NCBI RefSeq assembly: GCF_027789125.1
Contig: NZ_JAQFVF010000027.1
Coordinates: forward strand, 1-64,000
Length of the DNA stretch: 64,000 nt
Direction: 5' to 3'
Origin: Paenibacillus aestuarii
GTDB lineage: Bacteria > Bacillota > Bacilli > Paenibacillales > NBRC-103111
Part shown: piece by piece, positions 16,829-24,800 of the stretch
Layout of the letters: each line of letters opens with the position of its first letter
How positions within the stretch are numbered: the first letter of the stretch is position 1
Notes under the pieces: generated by a model
Told to the model about the DNA's origin: nothing
Seen by the model: the letters and a program-made list of their open reading frames with translations, nothing else
Databases searched by the model: none
Program-made: the position numbers and the translations under genes

Positions 16829-17557
16829 ATGAATGATATGATTGAGCTTTTACAAAGCCACCGCTCCATTCGCAAATTTAATAGCACTCCTGTAACGCCT
16901 GAGCAGCTGGATGCTATTTTGGGCTCGGCGCAAATGGCCTCGACTTCGAGCAACATGCAGGCGTACAGCGTCATCAGCGTTACGGATACGACGCTGAGGC
17001 AACAACTGGCGGTGCTTGCCGGCAACCAGGCGTATGTCAGCGAGTGTCCGCTGTTCCTCGTCTGGTGCGCCGATCTGCACCGCTTCGCGCAAGCGGTCCG
17101 CCAGCATGCGGACACGCCTGTCACGGGCAACGCGGAAAATTTCCTCGTTGCCACGGTCGACGCTGCATTAGCTGCGCAGAATGCAGCCGTTGCCGCCGAG
17201 TCGCTAGGCCTCGGCGTCGTCTATATCGGCGGGATTCGCAACAATCCCGCCGAGGTTTCCCAGCTGCTGGGCTTGCCGCAGCTGGTGTACCCGGTATTCG
17301 GCATGTGCATCGGCATGCCGGATCAGGAGCCGCTGCACCGCCCGCGGCTCCCGCGTAAAGCCGTATACCATGAGAACCGGTATACGGAAGCCCGTGACGC
17401 GATCGAAAGCTATGACGAAACCGTTCGCGATTACATGAAAGAGCGTACCGGCAGCAAAGTCGATACGACTTGGACCAAGGAGATGGCCGCGAAGGCCACG
17501 CGTCCCCGCCAGCACATGAAAGCTTTCCTGCGCGGGCAGGGCTTTGAGATTGAATAA
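16829..17557 (+). CDS. NADPH-dependent nitroreductase (NfsA/FrxA type)
   Basis: About 242 aa with the flavin-binding start LLQSHRSIRKF, the MASTSSNMQAYSVI loop, GLGVVYIGGIRNNP and the PRLPRKAVYHEN tail of the NfsA/YcnD/NfrA1 group. These FMN dimers reduce quinones, nitro compounds or flavins in the cytoplasm. The start at ATG 16829 is chosen because GAGAGG lies about 10 bases upstream; ATG 16811 lies inside the end of the methyltransferase with no ribosome binding site. Base composition in 17040-17340 is clearly more GC-rich than the ends of the gene. Confidence 0.9.
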   Translation: MNDMIELLQSHRSIRKFNSTPVTPEQLDAILGSAQMASTSSNMQAYSVISVTDTTLRQQLAVLAGNQAYVSECPLFLVWCADLHRFAQAVRQHADTPVTGNAENFLVATVDAALAAQNAAVAAESLGLGVVYIGGIRNNPAEVSQLLGLPQLVYPVFGMCIGMPDQEPLHRPRLPRKAVYHENRYTEARDAIESYDETVRDYMKERTGSKVDTTWTKEMAAKATRPRQHMKAFLRGQGFEIE

Positions 17558-17675
17558 TTATTTTTTAGCCGCACCGGTAGATCAGCAGTGCACATAAATC
17601 GGGAACTTGTCTCATACAATGGAATGAGCAAGAAGCGGGTTATGAACTTGTTGAAGCGAAAGGAGTGCGGCTACG

Positions 17676-17954
17676 TTGAAAGGTTTTCGAAATGTAGTGT
17701 TCATGAGCATGGCGTTGGGCATGTTATTTTATTCCGTACCACAGCTGGAATTCCGTGAAGGTTGGTCACTGGAGATGATCTTCAGCATCGTCTGGATCGG
17801 GATGGCGCTGTTGGTAGTTGCTGCGCATCTGCATCATATTCTCGGCGTGGATGAAGAGAAACGCAAAGAGCTGAACAGAATCAATCGGATGAAAAAGTGG
17901 CAAATGGAGCAAACACTCCAAGGCCGTCGCAAAATGCTCTATTTCCGCAAGTAG
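17676..17954 (+). CDS. Small two-helix membrane protein, function unknown
   Basis: A 92-aa protein starting at TTG with AAAGGAGTG about 9 bases upstream. Two membrane helices (residues ~5-22 and ~33-52) are separated by a short loop (EFREGW) and followed by a charged, basic cytoplasmic tail (MKKWQMEQTLQGRRK). I do not recognise the family. It is monocistronic with a strong terminator. Confidence 0.7.
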   Translation: MKGFRNVVFMSMALGMLFYSVPQLEFREGWSLEMIFSIVWIGMALLVVAAHLHHILGVDEEKRKELNRINRMKKWQMEQTLQGRRKMLYFRK

Positions 17955-17966
17955 AAATAGTAGACG

Positions 17967-18014
17967 AAAGCCCTGCACACGTAGTTATTACTACGGTGCG
18001 GGGCTTTATTTTGT
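17967..18014 (+). terminator. Strong terminator
   Basis: AAAGCCCTGCAC-CGTAG pairs with CTACG-TGCGGGGCTTT over a short loop; a T-rich tract follows. Confidence 0.9.
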
Positions 18015-18078
18015 CCTGTTTTTGGCGGGGTTGTCAGCCTTGCTACTCCCCTTCATCTGTGATAACATTTATAAAAAG

Positions 18079-18092
18079 AGAACAAATGTTTG
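18079..18092. promoter_or_regulatory. LexA (SOS) box-like site
   Basis: AGAACAAATGTTTG matches 12 of 14 positions of the Bacillus LexA consensus CGAACRNRYGTTYC. It lies 76 bp before the coiled-coil gene, in the only gap that could hold its promoter. One box in one genome is weak evidence. Confidence 0.4.
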
Positions 18093-18167
18093 CTGTCGGT
18101 GATTTGAGTAATTCCACTTCTGCCTTTTTTCTGCTAAGTGTTACAATCTAGATGTGAGGTGAAGATG

Positions 18168-19013
18168 ATGGAGCTATTATTGAATCGAGTCCTTACCGAA
18201 GTGTTAGCCATTAAACAAGACACGTCAGAAATGAAGATTGATATTTTTGATTTGAAGCAAGATGTATCCGGGTTGAAGCAGGATGTGTCGGTGGTGAAAG
18301 AAGATGTATTCGTCTTGAAGCAGGATGTGTCGGAGCTGAAAGAGGATGTATCCGACTTGAAGCAGGACGTGTCGGAGCTGAAAGAGGATGTATCCGGCTT
18401 GAAGCAGGATGTAACGGTTCTGAAAGAGGATGTATCCGACTTGAAGCAGGACGTGTCGGAGCTGAAAGAGGATGTATCCGGCTTGAAGCAGGATGTGTCG
18501 GAGCTGAAAGAGGATGTATCCGGCTTGAAGCGGGATGTGTCGGAGCTGAAAGGGGATGTATCCAGCTTAAAGCAGGATGTGTCAGTGCTGAAAGAAGATG
18601 TATCAGGCTTGAAGCAGGATGTGTCGGTGCTGAAAGAAGATGTATCAGGCTTGAAGCAGGATGTGTCGGTGCTGAAAGAAGATGTATCAGGCTTGAAGCA
18701 GGATGTATCGGTGCTGAAAGAAGATGTATCAGGCTTGAAGCAGGATGTGTCGGTGCTGAAAGAAGATGTATCAGGCTTGAAGCAGGATGTATCGGTGCTG
18801 AGGGAAGACGTTTCTGATTTAACACAGGATGTGATCGTTTTGGCAAAGAAAGCAGACGATATTTATGCATCTGTCATCCGCCTGGAAGAAGGACAGCCTA
18901 AAGATATTCATGCAATGTTGGAAAATATACACGGCAAGCTCGTCTACAAAGATTCTGAAATAGCCGTATTAAATAAGCGGGTTTTTCATCTGGAAGTTGA
19001 ACTTGAACGTTAA
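18168..19013 (+). CDS. Long heptad-repeat coiled-coil protein
   Basis: About 281 aa. A short N-terminus (MELLLNRVLTEVLAIKQD) is followed by 28 consecutive heptads of the form LKxDVSx, from 18252 to 18839. A final non-repeat helical segment of about 60 residues follows (ILVLAKK... to HLEVELER), itself heptad-like. Leucine and valine occupy the a and d positions, so a long parallel coiled coil is expected. It has no membrane segment or signal peptide and is strongly acidic with alternating KQD/KED. The function is unknown; comparable proteins are annotated only as hypothetical or coiled-coil. The start is ATG 18168 (GAGGTG 6 bases away) or ATG 18165. A terminator follows. Confidence 0.8.
   Translation: MELLLNRVLTEVLAIKQDTSEMKIDIFDLKQDVSGLKQDVSVVKEDVFVLKQDVSELKEDVSDLKQDVSELKEDVSGLKQDVTVLKEDVSDLKQDVSELKEDVSGLKQDVSELKEDVSGLKRDVSELKGDVSSLKQDVSVLKEDVSGLKQDVSVLKEDVSGLKQDVSVLKEDVSGLKQDVSVLKEDVSGLKQDVSVLKEDVSGLKQDVSVLREDVSDLTQDVIVLAKKADDIYASVIRLEEGQPKDIHAMLENIHGKLVYKDSEIAVLNKRVFHLEVELER
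18252..18839 (+). repeat. 21/42-bp tandem repeat encoding heptads
   Basis: There are 28 units of 21 bp, arranged mostly as 42-bp pairs that encode LKQDVSx and LKEDVSx. From 18558 to 18810 the 42-bp pairs are nearly identical in nucleotides as well as amino acids, a sign of recent expansion or gene conversion. Earlier units are more varied. Confidence 0.95.
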
Positions 19014-19017
19014 ATAA

Positions 19018-19054
19018 AAGGATTCCAATCCCTTTGGATTGGATCCTTCTTTAT
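19018..19054 (+). terminator. Terminator after the coiled-coil gene
   Basis: AAGGAT-CCAATCC pairs with GGATTGG-ATCCTT across a short loop, followed by CTTTAT. Confidence 0.85.
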
Positions 19055-19068
19055 CTATAGCTTTCACG

Positions 19069-19119
19069 TTGTCGTGCGTCCGAGAAATGATTATACTTAT
19101 AGTACAGACTAGTACAGGA
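19069..19119 (+). promoter_or_regulatory. Promoter of ytoI with a 10-bp direct repeat at the start site
   Basis: TTGTCG (19069-19074), a 17-bp gap and TATACT (19092-19097) form a good sigma-A promoter with a start near 19104. TAGTACAGAC and TAGTACAGGA lie back to back at 19100-19119, one helical turn apart, over the start. This is a possible regulator site. Confidence 0.6.
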
Positions 19120-19140
19120 TTACCAAATGGGGTGTAACAG

Positions 19141-20472
19141 TTGGACTCACAAGCCTTGGATGCACTGACAAAGCATGAGCAAATTTTAAGATACATTGAG
19201 AGTTTGAAGTTGGGCAGCCGTATTTCGGTACGTAAGATTGCCAAAAACATGGAAGTCAGCGAAGGGACGGCATATCGGGCAATTAAAGAAGCGGAAAATC
19301 AAGGCCTAGTCAGCACTAAGGAACGAATCGGGACGGTGCGCGTCGAGAAGAAGCTGCGGCAAAATATCGACAAGCTGACGTTTGCTGAAGTTGTCAACAT
19401 GGTTGACGGCCAGGTGCTTGGCGGTTCGAAAGGGCTCCATAAGACGCTGCACAAATTCGTCATTGGGGCGATGGAGCAGGACGCGATGATGCGCTATGTT
19501 GAAGCGGGCAGCCTTCTGATTGTGGGGAACCGCAACGGTGCCCATTTCCTTGCTTTGGAACAAGGAGCAGGCGTGCTTATTACAGGGGGATTTGATACGA
19601 GCGCGGAAGTTAAGGCTTTGGCAGATCAGTTAGATCTCCCTATTATTTCCAGTAGCTATGATACTTTTACCGTTGCATCCATGATTAATAGAGCGATTTA
19701 CGATCGGTTGATCAAGAAGAAAATCATGCTGGTTGAGGATATTTTGGCTTCGGGCGCCTCGCTTTTCGCACTTAAATCCAACAGTACGCTGAGAGACTGG
19801 CAGAGGCTGTCGGAGGATACCGGGCACAACCGCTTCCCTGTCGTTGACGAGTGGAACCGGATTATTGGTGTCGTCACTTCCAAAGATATGGTCGGCGCAC
19901 ATTCATTGCAAACCGTTGATAAGCTTATGACGCGCAACCCGCTGACCGTAACACCGCAAACCTCGGTCGCTTCAGCGGCGCATATGATGGTCTGGGAGGG
20001 CATTGAGCTGCTGCCGGTTGTTGACGCGAACCGCAAGATGCTAGGGGTGCTCAACCGCAGCGACGTCTTGAAAGCGATGCAGTATATTCAGAAGCAGCCG
20101 CAGAATGGTGAAACGTTCGAGGATCTGATCTGGTCAGTGCTTGAGGAAGCGCGGGACGAGAATGGGGCGCTTTATTTTCAAGGCGTTATTACCCCGCAGA
20201 TGACTAACCATTTGGGCACGGTGTCTGAAGGTGTGCTGACCACACTGATGACTAAGGCGGCCTATCGGGTCGTACAGGAGCACAGAAAGGGTGGCGACCT
20301 TGTAATGGATAACATGTCGACATACTTTGTGAAACCGTTGCAGATTGATTCGAAAATAGAAATACGGCCCACCATCATTGAGGTGAGCCGTAAATTTGGC
20401 AAAATCGACATCGAAATTTTTCATGCCGGCGCTCTAGTTTCCAAAGCTATGCTGACCGCGCAGGTCATTTAA
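19141..20472 (+). CDS. ytoI: YtoI-like CBS/DRTGG/hotdog domain protein
   Basis: A 443-aa protein in four parts. An N-terminal winged helix (residues ~15-65) includes RISVRKIAKNMEVSEGTAYRAI. A DRTGG domain follows (~75-185, VLITGGFDTSAEV). Two CBS motifs lie at ~195-320 (NRFPVVDEWNRIIGVVTSKD). A C-terminal hotdog (MaoC/thioesterase-like) domain spans ~335-443. This matches B. subtilis YtoI in order and length. The CBS pair suggests adenine-nucleotide sensing and the hotdog an acyl-thioester ligand, so it may be a DNA-binding sensor of lipid or energy state. It starts at TTG. The neighbour ytpI confirms the conserved context. Confidence 0.9.
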   Translation: MDSQALDALTKHEQILRYIESLKLGSRISVRKIAKNMEVSEGTAYRAIKEAENQGLVSTKERIGTVRVEKKLRQNIDKLTFAEVVNMVDGQVLGGSKGLHKTLHKFVIGAMEQDAMMRYVEAGSLLIVGNRNGAHFLALEQGAGVLITGGFDTSAEVKALADQLDLPIISSSYDTFTVASMINRAIYDRLIKKKIMLVEDILASGASLFALKSNSTLRDWQRLSEDTGHNRFPVVDEWNRIIGVVTSKDMVGAHSLQTVDKLMTRNPLTVTPQTSVASAAHMMVWEGIELLPVVDANRKMLGVLNRSDVLKAMQYIQKQPQNGETFEDLIWSVLEEARDENGALYFQGVITPQMTNHLGTVSEGVLTTLMTKAAYRVVQEHRKGGDLVMDNMSTYFVKPLQIDSKIEIRPTIIEVSRKFGKIDIEIFHAGALVSKAMLTAQVI

Positions 20473-20762
20473 CGCATCATACGGTCGAAGTGGCCGTGAT
20501 TGCGGATGCCGGCGAACAGATTGAACAGGCCGAGCAGTACACAGACCGTGCCGAATATTCGGCGGAAGCTGGACTCGCTGAAGAAGAAAATTTGCGTAAC
20601 GGCGATAAGCACAAGCATAAGGCCCATACAAATGTTCATACGAGCCGCAAAGAGGCCGCGCTTGGCCGGATCTGCTTCCCTGCGGGAGCGGAAGCTGTAG
20701 AAGAGAGAGAAGCCTAGAGCTATACAAATAAGCGTAAATAGAGTGATTTGAATGCCTAGCAT
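20469..20762 (-). CDS. ytpI: YtpI-family membrane protein
   Basis: A 97-aa protein with three membrane helices (LGIQITLFTLICIALGFSLF, MLVLIAVTQIFFF, FGTVCVLLGLFNLFAG) and the conserved INICMGLMLVLIAVTQ core of the YtpI-like family. The function is unknown. It is convergent with ytoI and overlaps its last 4 bp, the same pairing as in Bacillus. Confidence 0.85.
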   Translation of the reverse strand: MLGIQITLFTLICIALGFSLFYSFRSRREADPAKRGLFAARMNICMGLMLVLIAVTQIFFFSESSFRRIFGTVCVLLGLFNLFAGIRNHGHFDRMMR

Positions 20763-20846
20763 ACGTGAAACCGTCCTTTAACTATATTTCTCTCTACTTT
20801 AGCTATTTTAACGGTAGATTGCAATCCAGCATGTCTTGCACCTAAT

Positions 20847-20891
20847 AAAAAAAAGCACATCTTCCTTCGTCCACGGGTTATGTGCGCTTTT
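20847..20891 (-). terminator. Terminator of ytrH-ytrI
   Basis: On the minus strand, GCGCACAT pairs with ATGTGC and is followed by a run of eight T residues. The upstream arm lies inside the final codons of ytrI. Confidence 0.75.
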
Positions 20892-21369
20892 CTTCAGCGG
20901 TAATCCAAATGGAGAGCTCTGTCTGAATCAAGACGATGGATTTTACTTCCACAATATATTTTTTATCGTGCAGTGTGTAGGTGCGCTGCGTAATAAGCCG
21001 TTCATAGAGAGGATGGGCATCACGGACATAAGCGGCTTTCTGGCCAATGACCAGCTTCAGCTCGCTTTTGACGTCGCCTTCGATTTCTTTTTGTATATCC
21101 TCGCTGATCACGTCTTCTTGATTCTTTGGAACCAAATAAACATTCACGACATTAATTAAGGCTTGTTTATTACGCGTTTTATTCAAATTATCAATATCTT
21201 CGCGAAGATCGCGATTTTCTTCCAAATATTTATGCATTTGCACATAGAGCTGGTTATAGGTGTGCTGGTGAATGCTCATGTACACGGCGCTGCCGATGAT
21301 GGCCCCCGAGAGAAATAGACCGAAGCCCGCCAAAAAGCGTTGGTACCGGTCAAATGGAGGGACTCTCAC
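20878..21369 (-). CDS. ytrI: Sporulation membrane protein YtrI
   Basis: A 163-aa protein with one N-terminal membrane helix (residues ~13-32, FLAGFGLFLSGAIIGSAVYM). A coiled-coil stretch (MHKYLEENRDLREDIDNLNK) and an outer domain follow (KSELKLVIGQKAAYVRDAHP). YtrI is made under sigma-E and is needed for efficient sporulation in Bacillus. Its start overlaps the ytrH stop by 4 bp. In B. subtilis nrnA (ytqI) lies between ytpI and ytrI; here the gap is 115 bp and empty apart from the terminator. Confidence 0.88.
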   Translation of the reverse strand: MRVPPFDRYQRFLAGFGLFLSGAIIGSAVYMSIHQHTYNQLYVQMHKYLEENRDLREDIDNLNKTRNKQALINVVNVYLVPKNQEDVISEDIQKEIEGDVKSELKLVIGQKAAYVRDAHPLYERLITQRTYTLHDKKYIVEVKSIVLIQTELSIWITAEEKRT

Positions 21370-21695
21370 GGTTGGTTGCCTCCCTTGCAGATCATTTGAA
21401 TGAGCGAGGTGCCCATCTGCGCCCCGACGAAGGCAAATACGATCAGCACGATCTGCTTGAGCGCCGGATTCAAATGGCCTTCCGCCACATGGCTCTCAAT
21501 ATAGCGGATGGGATCGATTGTGCCGCCGACAGCGGCCACCATAGCCCAGATTTTAATGTTCTCTGCAATGGTCAACATTTTTTCCGTGGGGGACTGGAGG
21601 GTGAGCACAGCGGCGACACCGCTTAGCATACTCCCTCCAAAAACGACTCCAAATGCGATGCAAAAATGAATGATGATATTCGCCCAAAAGACCAT
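21366..21695 (-). CDS. ytrH: Sporulation protein YtrH
   Basis: About 109 aa with three membrane helices. It begins MVFWANIIIHFCIAFGVVFGG and includes AAVGGTIDPIRYIESH and QMGTSLIQMI, the family core. The open frame extends upstream to 21848, but this would overlap the dnaE start and make the protein about 50 residues too long; GGGAAGGGAAG supports ATG 21695. YtrH is a mother-cell membrane protein of unknown biochemical role. It forms a coupled pair with ytrI. Confidence 0.87.
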   Translation of the reverse strand: MVFWANIIIHFCIAFGVVFGGSMLSGVAAVLTLQSPTEKMLTIAENIKIWAMVAAVGGTIDPIRYIESHVAEGHLNPALKQIVLIVFAFVGAQMGTSLIQMICKGGNQP

Positions 21696-21818
21696 TATGA
21701 TTCGCTTCCCTTCCCAACTAAGTTCATAAGGACAACTCTTACTTTCAAGTGTATGGGACTGGCTGGTCTCAATATGATAAAATAGATCCAAAAAAATGTG
21801 AGACAGGAGGAAATGTTG

Positions 21819-24800
21819 ATGAGTGCTTTCGTACATCTGCATGTGCATAGTGAATACAGCTTATTGGACGGAGCTGCGCGTATAGAGGAGCTGGTGTCGC
21901 AGGCTGCTGATCTCGGCATGACCTCCCTGGCTCTAACGGATCATGGCGTCATGTATGGCGCAATTGCTTTTTATAAAGCATGTAAACAACGGGGGATCAA
22001 GCCGATTATCGGATGTGAGGTCTATATCACGTCAGGCTCGATTCGGACCAAAGGGTCGAGACAGGAACAACCGATTTATCATCTTATTCTCCTTGCCAAA
22101 AATCATCAAGGCTATCAAAACCTGATGAAGCTTTGCTCTATCGGGCATTTGGAAGGTTTTCATTATAGACCGCGGATTGACATCGAGCATTTGGCCAAGC
22201 ATTCGGAAGGCTTGATTTGTCTTAGTTCCTGTTTAGGAAGCGAGATTTCCCAGCATTTGCTGCATGATCGGAACGAAGAAGCGAAAGCGGCTGCTTTAAG
22301 GTATCGCGAAATTTTCGGCGATGATTTTTTCCTGGAAATTCAAGACCATGGCATGATCGAGCAGAAAAAAGTGATGCAAGCGATGATCGTTCTCAGCAAG
22401 GAGACCGGCATTCCGCTTATAGCGACGAATGATGTTCACTATGTGCGCGAGCCTGACCATGTTGTGCAGGATATATTGATCTGCATCGGCACTGGCAAGA
22501 CGGTAGAGGACAAAGACCGTTTGCGCATGGGAACGAGTCAAATGTATCTCAAAAACGATGAAGAGATGAAACGCTTATTTGCCCATGTGCCTGAAGCTTT
22601 GGCAAATACGCTTGAAGTCGCGCAGCGCTGCGAGTTGGAGCTGGAATTCGGGAAATCGATTTTACCAAAATTTCGTCCGATTCCTGAGGGCTTGACTGCA
22701 GGGCAATATTTACAGGAGCTTTGCCACCAAGGTTTGGAGCGCAGATACGGGCATGAGTCTGATTGGTTATCGCCGGAAGCTCCACTGAAACAGCAAGCGC
22801 AGGCGCGCTTGACTTATGAACTCGGCGTCATCGAGAGCATGGGTTTCTCGGATTATTTTTTAATTGTGTGGGATTTCATCCGGTTTGCTCATGAGCAAGC
22901 GATTATGACCGGTCCGGGACGGGGGTCTTCCGCAGGCAGTCTCGTCGCTTATGCGCTGGGGATTACGAACGTGGATCCTTTGCAGTATAAGCTGTTGTTC
23001 GAACGTTTCCTTAACCCGGAACGGATCACGATGCCGGATATCGATATTGACTTTAGCGACGAACGGCGCGATGAAGTTATCGATTATGTCGTCGCCAAGT
23101 ATGGCGGGGAACATGTGGCGCAAATCATTACCTTCGGGACGATGGCAGCCAAAGCGGCAGTAAGAGACGTAGGCCGAGTCCTCAATATGCCTTACGGCGA
23201 AGTCGACCGTGCAGCTAAAATGATTCCGAACCAGCTTGGTATGACCCTGTCGGAAGCGCTGAAGACGAGCTCCGAGCTCAAGTCGCTGGTTGAGAAACAG
23301 CCGAAAACGGCAGAGCTGCTGAACATGGCCATGCGCGTGGAGGGCATGCCGCGTCATGCTTCGACTCACGCAGCCGGCGTCGTCATCTCGCGGGAACCGT
23401 TAACCCGGTATGTACCCCTGCAGGAAGGGACTGCGCAAACAGCGTTAACCCAGTATACCATGGAGCATTTGGAAGCGATCGGTCTATTGAAGATGGACTT
23501 TCTCGGACTTCGAACACTTTCGATCATTGAGCGAACGCTGAATTGGATTCAGGAGATGGAAGGCTTAAGTCTCGACCTGAACAAGCTGGATATGAACGCG
23601 GACGCTGTCACGTACGACATGCTAAGCAAAGGTGATGCAGCCGGTGTATTCCAATTGGAGGGCAACGGCGTCCGCAAAGTGTTGAAAGATTTGAAGCCTT
23701 CGGTTTTTGAAGATATTATTTCCGTCTTGGCACTTTATCGTCCGGGTCCTATGGAATTTATTCCCAAATATATTGCGGGCAAGCACGGCACCATGGATGT
23801 GGTGTATCCGCATCCGTCGCTGGAGCCGATTCTACGCGACACATACGGAATCATCGTGTACCAAGAGCAAATTATGCAAATCGCCTCCTCGATGGCCGGG
23901 TTTAGTTTAGGTGAAGCAGATTTGCTGAGGCGAGCGGTCTCGAAGAAGAAGAGGGAAGTGCTGGATGAAGAGCGCGCGCATTTTGTGAAGGGCAGCTTGA
24001 AAATGGGCTATGAGGAAAGCGACGCCAACCATGTGTACGATATGATCGTGCGCTTCGCTGACTACGGATTTCCGCGTGCCCATGCGACTGCATATGGTGT
24101 GCTTGCTTTCCAAACCGCCTACTTAAAAGCACATTTCCCCGTGTATTTCATGGCTTCGATGCTGACAGCCGTCATGGGCAATCACCGTAAGGTGGCTGAA
24201 TACGTTGATGAATGCCGCCGGATGCACATTGCTGTGCTGCCGCCGGACGTGAACGGTAGCGGAACGGTATTTACGCCGGATCGCGAGGGCACGATTCGCT
24301 TTGGCCTTGCTGCGATCAAAAATGTGGGTACACATGCGATTGACGCCATCCTTAGCGAACGGAAGCAAGGCCCTTTCGAAAGCTTGCTGGATTTCTGCAG
24401 ACGGGTAGATCTGCGCGTCTGCAACAAGCGGGTGATCGAATCGCTCATTCAAGGCGGCGCCTTCGATCGTCTCGGGGGGCATCGTGCGCAGCTGATCAGC
24501 GTCCTTGATGAGACGATCACATCCGCTACGAAGTGGCGCAAAGAACGCGACGATCTGCAGCTTCATTTGTTCGGCTTCGTCGAGGAGCCGAACTGGGACG
24601 TGGAGATGCCGGAGATTCCGCAGCTGCCGGCAAGCAGACAGCTGGAATGCGAGAAAGAGCTGCTTGGTATGTATATCTCCGGTCATCCGCTGGACGCTTA
24701 TGCGGATGTATTCGCTGAGCTGGAGGCTGACAAGCTGCATGAGCTGTACGAGCTCCCGGACAACAGCGAAGTGATCGTCGGCGGCATGGTTGTATCGAGC

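Noticed and set aside
18211-18870. Repetitive minus-strand frame opposite the heptad gene
   Set aside because: It only translates the same 42-bp repeat backwards into Pro/Ser/His-rich text and has no ribosome binding site.
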